Assembly: GCA_003725585.1 (NCBI GenBank)
Contig: RJMB01000009.1
Span: forward strand, 6,787-70,786
Source: Halostreptopolyspora alba
GTDB taxonomy: Bacteria; Actinomycetota; Actinomycetes; Streptosporangiales; Streptosporangiaceae
DNA: 64,000 nucleotides
Direction of reading: 5' to 3'
In this document: piece after piece, positions 50,562 to 58,586 of the stretch
Layout: each line of letters opens with the position of its first letter
How positions within the stretch are numbered: the first letter of the stretch is position 1
Notes under the pieces: model-generated
Told to the model about the DNA's origin: nothing
What the model saw: the letters and a program-made list of their open reading frames with translations, nothing else
The model's database searches: none
Position numbers and translations under genes: made by a program

Positions 50562-51866
50562 CTACCGCGAGGTCACCTCCTCGCCCGGAGGCGTCGGCGA
50601 GGAGAGCCCGGTCCCCTCCATCTCGTCGAGTTCGTCGAACGCGTAGGCGGTCTCGGAGTGCAGCTCGGTGTCGAGCCCGTTGGTCTCCACGTGCTCGGGA
50701 ATCCGGAAGCCCATCACCATGTCGATGAGCTTGCCGATGACGAAGGTCACGACGAACGAGTAGAGGAGCACGCCGACCACCGCGACGGCCTGCACCAGCA
50801 GGAGTGCCGCCGAACCGCCGTAGAGGAGCCCACTCGTTCCGGCCGCGGCCTCCGCCGCCAGGAACCCGATCACCAGGGAGCCGACGATGCCGCCGACCAT
50901 GTGCAGGCCCACGACGTCGAGGGCGTCGTCGTACTTGAACTTGAACTTCCAGCTGATCGCGTAGGAGCAGACGGCACCGGAGGCGACACCGACGGCGATG
51001 GCCCCCAGCGGCGTCACGTCGGCGGCGGCCGGGGTGATGGCCACGAGACCGGCGACCGCGCCGGACGCGAACCCGAGCGCCGTCGCGCTGCCGTAGCGCA
51101 GCCGCTCCACCAGCATCCACGCACCGGTGGCGGCGGCCGTGGCCACCTGGGTGTTCACCAGCGCCAGAGCGGCGCTCCCGTCGGCGGCGTAGGCCGAGCC
51201 CGCGTTGAAGCCGAACCAGCCGAACCACAGCAGCGCCGCGCCGAGCAGCACGAACGGCAGGTTGTGCGGCCGCATGGACTCCGCGCCGAAGCCCTTGCGG
51301 CGCCCCAGGACGAAGGTCAGGGCGAGCGCCGCGGCGCCGGCGTTGATGTGCACGGCGGTACCACCGGCGAAGTCGATGACCTCGTAGCCCCCGATCGTGA
51401 GTTCGGAGACCCAGCCGCCGCCCCAGACCCAGTGCGCGACCGGGAAGTACACCGCGATGGCCCACAGCGGAACGAAGAGCACCCACGCGCCGAACTTGGC
51501 GCGGTCGGCGATGGCACCGCTGATGAGAGCCACCGTGATTACGGCGAACATCATCTGGAATCCGGCGTCGACGAGCTCGGGGTATCCGCCGTCGGAGACC
51601 TCACCGACGAGGCTGGAGAGGCCGGCGTACTCGAAGCCGCCGACGAAGGGGGTGAGGGGGCCGGAACCGCCGCCGTAGGCGAGCGAGTGGCCGATGAGGA
51701 CCCAGAGGACGCTGACGATCGCGATACTCGCGAAGCTCATCAGCATCATGTTCAGCACGCTCTTGGCCCGTGACATGCCTCCGTACAGGAACGCCACGCC
51801 CGGTGTCATCAACATCACCAACGCGGCGCTGATCAGCAACCACGCGGTGGTGCCGCTGTCGATCAT
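50562..51866 (-). CDS. amt: Ammonium transporter
   Basis: The protein has 434 residues from ATG with GTGGAGGCG upstream. It has eleven membrane helices, and the Amt signature is present: AYFPVAHWVWGGGWVSEL, DFAGGTAVHINAGAAALAL (in order) with the pore His pair region GLHMVGGIVGS. It moves ammonium into the cell. In actinobacteria amt normally precedes glnK and glnD; here a lone terminator follows. Confidence 0.95.
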   Translation of the reverse strand: MIDSGTTAWLLISAALVMLMTPGVAFLYGGMSRAKSVLNMMLMSFASIAIVSVLWVLIGHSLAYGGGSGPLTPFVGGFEYAGLSSLVGEVSDGGYPELVDAGFQMMFAVITVALISGAIADRAKFGAWVLFVPLWAIAVYFPVAHWVWGGGWVSELTIGGYEVIDFAGGTAVHINAGAAALALTFVLGRRKGFGAESMRPHNLPFVLLGAALLWFGWFGFNAGSAYAADGSAALALVNTQVATAAATGAWMLVERLRYGSATALGFASGAVAGLVAITPAAADVTPLGAIAVGVASGAVCSYAISWKFKFKYDDALDVVGLHMVGGIVGSLVIGFLAAEAAAGTSGLLYGGSAALLLVQAVAVVGVLLYSFVVTFVIGKLIDMVMGFRIPEHVETNGLDTELHSETAYAFDELDEMEGTGLSSPTPPGEEVTSR

Positions 51867-52041
51867 TTCGCCTCCACGAGTTCGGGGTGGGGGATTACTC
51901 AGCCGTATCGGGAAGCCACGAGCACGTCATCGGGCCCGGTGCGAATCACCAACGGCCACGATCCGCCCGAGTTGTTTCTCGCCAGAACCCTGTGTGTTGC
52001 ACGGCGGTGAAGAGACGCGGCATCGCGTTACGTCCTCGTGA

Positions 52042-52084
52042 ACGGCTTTGGCCGGGTGCGTGGCACGCACCCGGCCAAAGCCGT
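52042..52084. terminator. 20-bp perfect hairpin between divergent genes
   Basis: ACGGCTTTGGCCGGGTGCGT and its exact complement enclose a 3-nt loop. It lies within the 619-nt gap between the starts of amt (leftward) and the ABC exporter (rightward), so no known gene ends here. The remaining gap has an A/T-richer part at 52120-52220 that may carry the exporter promoter. Confidence 0.65.
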
Positions 52085-52485
52085 GAACCGACAGCGGCGC
52101 CGCGGCGGGGCGGTTCGCCGTTAAGAAACCGCTAAGGGGTGGCTCACACCCTCACGGTCGGGGCATAGTGGTTTCAGTCGAAAGTTTTGGCGATACTGAA
52201 TTGTGCGAATTATGCTGATAGCGCGGGAGAGTCCGCGGGCCTCCCGCAGTGATCCGGCCGACCCTCGTGGCGACATCCGCCGTGCTCATCGAGCACCCCG
52301 GCCTGGCCCGCACACGCGGCCGGCGCCGGCGCGTCCCGGCGACCCCTCGGAGTCGACGCGAGCGGCCGACCGTCGGGCACCGCCGGTTCCCGGCCGATCA
52401 CCCGCTCCCTCGGGTCACCGGGGCGGGCACGGTGGGGTGGCCGGGGCCGCCCGCAGACGCGGCGATCGCGGAATCGGGAGAGCAG

Positions 52486-53424
52486 ATGAACGCTGAGACC
52501 CCACGGGCCATCACCGCCGCCGGCCTGACCAAAAGCTACGGCCGGCACCACGCCCTGTCGGGGGTGGACCTCCAGGTACAGCAGGGCGAGGTCTTCGGTT
52601 TCCTCGGACCGAACGGGGCGGGCAAGACCACCACCATCCGCGTCCTACTGGATCTGATCCGCCGCGACGGGGGCGAGCTGAACGTTCTCGGGCACGACCC
52701 GCGCACCGACGGCGTCCGTATTCGCCGCGACGTCGGGTACCTACCGGGTGAGCTCCCCATATCCAGCCGACGCCCCGCCCGCGAGCTGCTCACCTACCTG
52801 GGGGATCTGCGCGGCGGCGTGCCCCGGTCACGCGTCGATGAGCTCGCCGAGCGCCTCAGCCTCGACGTGTCACGACCGATCCGTGGGCTGTCCAAGGGGA
52901 ACAAGCAGAAGGTGGGCCTGGTGCAGGCGTTCATGCACCAACCCCGGCTGCTGATCCTCGACGAGCCCACCAGCGGGCTCGACCCGCTGCTGCAGCAGGA
53001 GTTCCTCACCATGGTCCGCGAGGTCCGCGCCGACGGCCGGACCGTGTTCATGTCCTCACACGTACTCAGCGAGGTACAGGACGTGGCCGACCGAGCCGCG
53101 ATCATCCGCGACGGACGGATCGTGGCGACCGAGGACATGGACGCGCTACGCGAGCGCGCCTCACGCCGGGTCACACTGCGCTTCGCGGACCCGGTCTCGC
53201 GGGAGAGGTTCGCCGCCGCGGAGCGCGTCCGCGACGTCGTCGTCGACGGCGACACCCTGCACTGCATGGTCGACGGCAGCCCCGACGCCCTGGTCAAGCT
53301 GGCCGCCGAACACACCGTTCTCGCGTTGACCAGCGAGGAGCCGGACCTGGAGGAACTGTTCTTCACCCACTACAACGGCGGTGACGCCGGCACTGACGGG
53401 AAGGCGGGCCGTGATGCCTCGTAA
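52486..53424 (+). CDS. ABC exporter ATP-binding protein
   Basis: The protein has 312 residues from ATG (MNAETPRAITAAGLTKSYG) with GGGAG upstream. Walker A is GPNGAGKTTTI, signature LSKGNKQKVGLVQAF, Walker B LLILDEPTSGLD, switch SSHVLSEVQD. The DrrA-type C-terminal part follows. It forms an exporter with the downstream permease; the substrate (drug, lipid or other) is unknown. Confidence 0.92.
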   Translation: MNAETPRAITAAGLTKSYGRHHALSGVDLQVQQGEVFGFLGPNGAGKTTTIRVLLDLIRRDGGELNVLGHDPRTDGVRIRRDVGYLPGELPISSRRPARELLTYLGDLRGGVPRSRVDELAERLSLDVSRPIRGLSKGNKQKVGLVQAFMHQPRLLILDEPTSGLDPLLQQEFLTMVREVRADGRTVFMSSHVLSEVQDVADRAAIIRDGRIVATEDMDALRERASRRVTLRFADPVSRERFAAAERVRDVVVDGDTLHCMVDGSPDALVKLAAEHTVLALTSEEPDLEELFFTHYNGGDAGTDGKAGRDAS

Positions 53425-54211
53425 CGTGTTCGGCAAGTACCTGCGCGACAACCTCCGCGCGCTCCTCGGCTGGATGGTCGCCGTCGCCGCGGTCACGCTG
53501 CTCTACAGCGCGTTCTGGCCGTCGATGGCCGACTCCGCCGAGGCCATGGACGAGTTCATGGCGACCTTCCCCAGCGGCGTCCTGGAGGCCATGGGGTGGC
53601 AAGACCTGACCTCGGCCGAGGGGTACCTGAACTCCACCGTGTTCGCGCTTCTCATGCCGATCCTGATGGTCGTCGCGGCGATCGTCATCGGCACCCGCGC
53701 GATCGCGGGCGACGAGGAGGACGGTGGCCTGGAGCTGGTTCTGGCCCACCCGGTCGGCCGGGTCAGCGTGCTGGTGCAACGGTTCGCCGCGGTGGTCGTG
53801 TTCATCGCGGCACTCGGGTTCGCCTCGTTCCTCACCCTGGCCGTGTTCGCCCCGACGTTGGACATCGACATCGCTGTCGGGTACCTGCTCGCCGCCACCA
53901 GCATGACCACGCTGGTCGCGCTGTGCTACGGGTCGCTCGCGCTGGCTGTCGGCGCGGTCACCGGCCGGCGCGGGCTAGCCCTGACCACGGGCGCACTGTT
54001 CGCTGTGATCGGCTACGTCGGCAACACGTTCGCCCTTCAGGTGTCGGAGTTGGAGTGGCTGCGGTTCCTCTCCGCCTTCTACTACGCGCTCGACCCGAAC
54101 CCGCTGGCGAACGGGTTCGACGCCGGATTCACCGCGATCCTGATCGCCGTGCCGCTGGCCCTGTTGGTGATCGCGGCCACCACGTTCACCCGCCGCGACG
54201 TCGCCGTCTGA
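53414..54211 (+). CDS. ABC exporter permease (ABC-2 type)
   Basis: The protein has 265 residues from ATG overlapping the ATPase stop by 11 nt; the GTG immediately before it is also possible. About six membrane helices are seen, with ALLMPILMVVAAIVIGTRAI, then DEEDGGLELVLAHPVGR typical of ABC-2 permeases, and FTRRDVAV at the end. It is the partner of the preceding ATPase. Confidence 0.88.
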   Translation: MPRNVFGKYLRDNLRALLGWMVAVAAVTLLYSAFWPSMADSAEAMDEFMATFPSGVLEAMGWQDLTSAEGYLNSTVFALLMPILMVVAAIVIGTRAIAGDEEDGGLELVLAHPVGRVSVLVQRFAAVVVFIAALGFASFLTLAVFAPTLDIDIAVGYLLAATSMTTLVALCYGSLALAVGAVTGRRGLALTTGALFAVIGYVGNTFALQVSELEWLRFLSAFYYALDPNPLANGFDAGFTAILIAVPLALLVIAATTFTRRDVAV

Positions 54212-54234
54212 CACCGGGCGAGACGCGCTGCCGT

Positions 54235-54268
54235 GTGGTGGCTCCTTCCCCGCGGGGGCCGCCACCAC
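54235..54268. terminator. Bidirectional hairpin between permease and DoxX genes
   Basis: GTGGTGGC and GCCACCAC pair around an inner CCCCGCGGGG, between convergent stops at 54211 and 54293. It can serve both transcripts. Confidence 0.65.
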
Positions 54269-54292
54269 CGGGCCACCTCGCGCGGGCCGGCC

Positions 54293-54823
54293 TCAGCCGT
54301 TCGCGGCCCGCGGGTCGGCGGCGAGCGCCGTGCGCTTGCGCGCGACCACGGTGGCGACAGCGGGAATCACCGACGCGCCGGCGACCGCGCGCATCCACGG
54401 CCGGTCCAGGCAGTGTCCCGTGACACTGTCCAGCGATACCCGGCCCGGACCCGAGACGATCAACGACATGGCGGTCAACCCGATCAGCGCCGGGTACTCG
54501 TAGCCGCCATTGGCGTTGAAGAACCCGTTCCGGAGGTGCATCTCGGAGGCGACCCCCATGGTTCCGGCGACGGCCGCAGCCCCCGCCGGAGTGCCGAGTC
54601 CCAGCACCAGGCAGGCGCCGCCGGCCGCCTCGCCCATCCCGGCCACCAGTGCCATCGTGGAGCCCGGACGGTACCCCATCTGCTCGAATCCCTCGGCGGT
54701 GCCGCTCAGCCCACCGCCGCCGAACCAGCCGAACAGCTTCTGCGCGCCGTGGGCGAAGATCGTCGCGCCCAGCGCGGCGCGCACCCCCAGCACGGCCACA
54801 TCTCCCGCACGTAGACATCCCAT
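54293..54823 (-). CDS. DoxX-family membrane protein
   Basis: The protein has 176 residues from ATG (MGCLRAGDVAVLGVR). DoxX landmarks: ALGATIFAHGAQKLFGWFGG, GMGEAAGGACLVLGLGTP and MHLRNGFFNANGGYEYPAL. There are four membrane helices. These proteins take part in redox or envelope stress responses in some actinobacteria. An Arg/Ala-rich tail closes it. It is a single gene between the exporter and ftsY. Confidence 0.85.
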   Translation of the reverse strand: MGCLRAGDVAVLGVRAALGATIFAHGAQKLFGWFGGGGLSGTAEGFEQMGYRPGSTMALVAGMGEAAGGACLVLGLGTPAGAAAVAGTMGVASEMHLRNGFFNANGGYEYPALIGLTAMSLIVSGPGRVSLDSVTGHCLDRPWMRAVAGASVIPAVATVVARKRTALAADPRAANG

Positions 54824-55044
54824 ATGCCAGCCCCCGTCACGTGGACGCCACAGCGACCCGTGGGCCGCCCGAACCGGAGTGCCAGCTACCCGACGGGCGG
54901 CCGGACAATACACCCACCCGCGCCTCTACCGGATGCGCACACCGATTCGACCCGAGCGGACGGGCGGTGGGTACGTGCGCCGACGACCGTCACCCCGGGC
55001 CATCCGCCGCTGTCACCACCCCCGTTGGGGCGCCCCCGATCCCC

Positions 55045-56211
55045 CTATTCCAGGAGCGTGTCGACGAACGTCTCGGGATCGAACGGAGCGAGGTCGTCGG
55101 GTCCCTCGCCCAGCCCGACCAGCTTCACCGGGACGCCGAGCTCGCGCTGGACCTGGATGACGATCCCGCCCTTGGCGGTGCCGTCGAGCTTGGTGAGCAC
55201 GATGCCGGTGACGTTGACCACCTCGGCGAACACCCGCGCCTGCCGGAGGCCGTTCTGTCCGGTCGTCGCGTCGAGGACCAGCAGCACCTCGTCGACCTGG
55301 CACCTCTTCTCGACAACGCGCTTGACCTTGCCGAGCTCGTCCATGAGTCCGGTCTTGGTGTGCAGCCGGCCCGCGGTGTCGATGATGACCGTGTCGGCAC
55401 GGTCGTCGCCCTCCGAGGCCCGCGCCACGGCGTCGAAGGCGACACTGGCCGGATCGGCGCCCTCGTCCTTGCGGACCACGGGCGCGCCCACACGACCCCC
55501 CCACGTCTCGAGCTGGTCCGCCGCGGCGGCGCGGAACGTGTCGGCCGCGCCGAGGACCGCGCTGTGTCCGTCGCCCACGACCACGCGCGCGAGCTTGCCG
55601 CAGCTCGTGGTCTTGCCGGTGCCGTTGACCCCGACGACCATGATGACGGCGGGCCGGGTACCGTGCGGCTCGGTGCGCACCGTCCGGTCGAGATCCGGGT
55701 TGATCTGGGCAAGTAGTTCCTCACGGAGCAGCCCGCGCACCTCGTCCGGGCCGCGGGTCCCCAGCACCTTGACCTTGGTGCGCAGGTTGTCCACGATCTG
55801 CGACGCCGATGTGACGCCGACGTCCGCCGTGACGAGCGTGTCCTCGATCTCCTCCCAGGTGTCCTCGTCGAGCTTGTCCGAGCCGAGCAGGTTGAGCAGC
55901 CCGTGACCGAAGGTGCTCTGCGAGCGCGCCAGCCGCGCCCGCAGCCGGACCATCCGTCCGGCGGAGGGCGGCGGGGTCTCGACCTCGGTGGGCGGGACCT
56001 CCGGCTCCTCGGCGGTGACCGTTCCCGCGGTCGCGGTGCCCGCCTCCTCGGCCTCCTCGGGTTCGGCGACGGCCGTACCGGCCGAGGGCGCGCTCTCCTC
56101 GCCCGCCCCCGGTTGCCCGGATTCGGGGCGTCGAGGCCGGATCAGGAAGACACCGCCGAACACCAGGATGGCGACGACGAAGATGGCGACAGCGAAGATC
56201 GTGTAGTCCAT
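55045..56211 (-). CDS. ftsY: SRP receptor FtsY
   Basis: The protein has 388 residues. An N-terminal membrane helix (IFAVAIFVVAILVFGGVFLI) is followed by an acidic Glu/Ala-rich linker, the usual actinobacterial form. The NG domain has GVNGTGKTTSCGKLA, DTFRAAAADQLETW, DTAGRLHTKTGLMDEL and TKLDGTAKGG. It works with Ffh. Confidence 0.97.
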   Translation of the reverse strand: MDYTIFAVAIFVVAILVFGGVFLIRPRRPESGQPGAGEESAPSAGTAVAEPEEAEEAGTATAGTVTAEEPEVPPTEVETPPPSAGRMVRLRARLARSQSTFGHGLLNLLGSDKLDEDTWEEIEDTLVTADVGVTSASQIVDNLRTKVKVLGTRGPDEVRGLLREELLAQINPDLDRTVRTEPHGTRPAVIMVVGVNGTGKTTSCGKLARVVVGDGHSAVLGAADTFRAAAADQLETWGGRVGAPVVRKDEGADPASVAFDAVARASEGDDRADTVIIDTAGRLHTKTGLMDELGKVKRVVEKRCQVDEVLLVLDATTGQNGLRQARVFAEVVNVTGIVLTKLDGTAKGGIVIQVQRELGVPVKLVGLGEGPDDLAPFDPETFVDTLLE

Positions 56212-56267
56212 AACGCCACCCAGTTTCGCAGAAGAAGGGGCACGATCATGTCACGCACGGCACCCGA

Positions 56268-57368
56268 TCAGGTTCCACGGTTTCGCGTGGTACGCAGGAT
56301 GACCAGGAAGAACGGGGCACCGAGGAACGCCGTCACCACCCCCAGTGGCAGCTCGGCCGGCGCGATCACCGTACGGGCGCCGATGTCCACCAGCACCAGG
56401 AACGCCGCGCCCGACACCAGTGACATCGGCAGGATGAGCCGGTAACCGGTCCCGACGAGGCGCCGCACCATGTGCGGCACGACGATGCCGACGAACCCGA
56501 TCAGGCCGCTCACCGAGACCGCCGCGGCGGTCGCCAGCGACGCGGCGGCGACCACGACGAGCCGTGCCGCCGTCGCGTTCACCCCGAGGCTGCGTGCCTT
56601 CTCGTCCCCCAGCGCCAGCAGGTCGAGCAGGAACCCGCACCCGAGCAGGACCACCACGCTCACGAGCGCGTACGGCGCCACACCCCACACGTCGGCCCAG
56701 CCGCCCCGAGCCAGGCCACCGAACACCCACGCGTAGATTCGTTGCAGGTTCTCGATCCGGGTCATCTGGATGAACGTCTGTACCGCCGACAGGAACGACG
56801 ACACGGCGACGCCGGCGAGGACCAGCCCGGCGGTACTGCCACCCCCCGCCGCGGAACCCAGGGTCCAGGCGGCGGCGACCCCGAGGATCGCCCCGGTGAA
56901 GGCCGCGGCCGGGATGAGCGATCCGGGGTCCGCGACCAGCGTTTCGCCGTAGACCATGACGATGGTCGCCCCGAGTCCGGCCCCGCTCGCCGCCCCCAGC
57001 AGGTAGGGGTCGGACAGCGGGTTGCGGAACACCCCCTGGTAGGCGGCGCCGGCGGCGGCGAGGAGCCCGCCGACGAGCGCGCCGAGCACCACACGGGGCA
57101 GCCGCAGCTCCACCAGAACCGCGGTTTCCCGCTCGTTGAGCGGGGAGGTCACCCCGAACGGCAACCGGGACAGGGCCGCGGCCACGATGTCGACGGGTCC
57201 GATGGCGGCGACGCCGGAGGCCACCCCCGCCAGCATGGCGGCCGTGAGCGCCGCGAGCGCGCCACCCAGCCAGACCCAACGTCGGCGCGCGGGTCGGGCA
57301 CCTCCGGATCCCAGGGTTCCCGGCCACGCGGGCGCCCGCCCCCGCGAGCGAGGCGAGCCGAAGAACAC
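56268..57368 (-). CDS. btuC: FecCD/BtuC-type ABC permease (probable cobalamin uptake)
   Basis: The protein has 366 residues from GTG, three nt after the binding-protein stop. About ten membrane helices are seen; the family motif RLPRVVLGALVGGLLAAAGAAY and PLSDPYLLG(A/S)ASGAGLGA occur early, and GFVGIVVPHMVRRLVG later. FecCD proteins import B12, haem or siderophores. The cobalamin riboswitch upstream makes B12 or a corrinoid the likely substrate. No ATPase gene follows; ftsY comes next. Confidence 0.85.
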   Translation of the reverse strand: MFFGSPRSRGRAPAWPGTLGSGGARPARRRWVWLGGALAALTAAMLAGVASGVAAIGPVDIVAAALSRLPFGVTSPLNERETAVLVELRLPRVVLGALVGGLLAAAGAAYQGVFRNPLSDPYLLGAASGAGLGATIVMVYGETLVADPGSLIPAAAFTGAILGVAAAWTLGSAAGGGSTAGLVLAGVAVSSFLSAVQTFIQMTRIENLQRIYAWVFGGLARGGWADVWGVAPYALVSVVVLLGCGFLLDLLALGDEKARSLGVNATAARLVVVAAASLATAAAVSVSGLIGFVGIVVPHMVRRLVGTGYRLILPMSLVSGAAFLVLVDIGARTVIAPAELPLGVVTAFLGAPFFLVILRTTRNRGT

Positions 57369-57371
57369 TGC

Positions 57372-58310
57372 CTAGGTCCCCTCCGCGGACAGAACGGCCC
57401 CGGAGACGTCCTCGGCCAGCTCCACCACGCGTGGCCCCCATCGGGAGGCGATGTCGGGGTCGAGCGTGGTCACGTTGTCCTCGCGGACGGCGGTGACCGT
57501 GTCGAAGGCCGACCGCTCCTCCAGGGCCTCGACGGCCCCGTCGGTATCGTAGCCGAGGAAGATCAGGTCGGGGTCGGCCTCGACCACGAACTCCGACGAG
57601 AGCTGGGGGTAATCCCCGCTGTCCTCGGCCTCGTCGGCGATGTTGCGCAACCCGAACCGCTCGTACACCTGCCCGATGAACGTCGCGGAGCCCGCGGAGT
57701 TCATGGCGTCGTCCAGCTCGTGATAGACGCTGAGCTCGGTGTCGTCACCCAGCCGCTCCCGTGTGTCCTCGACGATCCCGGTGAGCTCGGTCTCGACCCG
57801 GGTGGCCGCCTCGTCGGCCTCGTCGGCGTGCCCGGTGGCCTCGCCCAGCAGCCGCATCTGCGCGTAGGTGTCCTCCAGGGCCGTGCCCGAGGCCAGCACG
57901 ATGACCGGGATGTCGACCGCCTCCAACTGGTCGGCCGCGTCCTCGGCGTTCCTGGCCAGCAGGACCAGATCCGGATCGTGCTCGAGGACCTCCTCGACGC
58001 TCGGGTTGAAGCCGGACAGGTCGGTGTCGGGCGCCTCATCCGGGTAGGTGGAGTGCTCGTCGGCGGCGACGACCTGGTCACCCGCGCCGACCTCGAACAG
58101 GATCTCGGTGAGGGCGGGAGAGAGCGAGACGATGCGGCTCGGCTCCTCGTCCAGGCTCACCTCACCACGCGCGTCGGTGATCGTGACGGGGAACTCGCCG
58201 TTGTCGGCGCCTTCGGCGCCCTCGGCTCCCTCGGGGTCCGAGGTGCCACACGCGGACAGCGTGAGGACGGTCGCGAGCAGTACTGCCGGGGTTCGACGCG
58301 CGGTTCGCAC
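57372..58310 (-). CDS. btuF: Cobalamin-type ABC substrate-binding lipoprotein
   Basis: The protein has 312 residues from GTG with TAAGGAGACC upstream. A lipoprotein signal (LLATVLTLSACGT) anchors it. The PF01497 fold begins ITDARGEVSLDEEPSRIVSLS and contains NPSVEEVLEHDPDLVLL, the standard BtuF/FhuD pattern. The riboswitch on its leader suggests cobalamin. The acidic, Glu/Asp-rich composition fits a secreted actinobacterial protein. Confidence 0.87.
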   Translation of the reverse strand: MRTARRTPAVLLATVLTLSACGTSDPEGAEGAEGADNGEFPVTITDARGEVSLDEEPSRIVSLSPALTEILFEVGAGDQVVAADEHSTYPDEAPDTDLSGFNPSVEEVLEHDPDLVLLARNAEDAADQLEAVDIPVIVLASGTALEDTYAQMRLLGEATGHADEADEAATRVETELTGIVEDTRERLGDDTELSVYHELDDAMNSAGSATFIGQVYERFGLRNIADEAEDSGDYPQLSSEFVVEADPDLIFLGYDTDGAVEALEERSAFDTVTAVREDNVTTLDPDIASRWGPRVVELAEDVSGAVLSAEGT

Positions 58311-58400
58311 GGGTCTCCTTAGAGCGCACGGCGGGGAGGCACGGAGCCCGCGCGGTCACGGACTGCCCTTCCCTCGAGAACAGTGATCGTCGGCGTCCGT

Positions 58401-58545
58401 GGAGGCGACCTGGCTCGTCCCACCGGGGGCGGCGGGCGTCACAGTTGCGGGACAGCGCCGGGTTCCGGGGCCAGCGCCCCGACCGGACTTCGCTCGCACG
58501 GTGCCGTTGCCCTGCCTGGTAAGCAGCGGCAGTACGTCCAGGTTA
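58401..58545 (-). ncRNA. Cobalamin riboswitch
   Basis: The leader of the binding-protein gene, read leftward, contains the conserved core GCTGTCCCGCAACTGTGA (58456-58439) preceded by CGGTCGGGGCGCTGG ... CCCGG. It is followed by the B12-box-like GAGCCAGGTCGCC (58416-58404). The downstream part to the GTG can form a GC hairpin (GGGAAGGGCAGTCCGTG ... CCGTGCCTCCCC), a possible expression platform. High B12 should shut off the uptake genes. Boundaries are approximate; the 5' limit is least certain. Confidence 0.85.
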
Positions 58546-58586
58546 CCCGGTGGACCGACGCGAGTCTCGCCGCCGTCGCACCGGGG

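Noticed and set aside
51897-52135. 82-codon plus-strand frame in the amt/exporter gap
   Set aside because: It spans the 20-bp hairpin, has Arg/Pro-rich composition and lacks a family or ribosome site.
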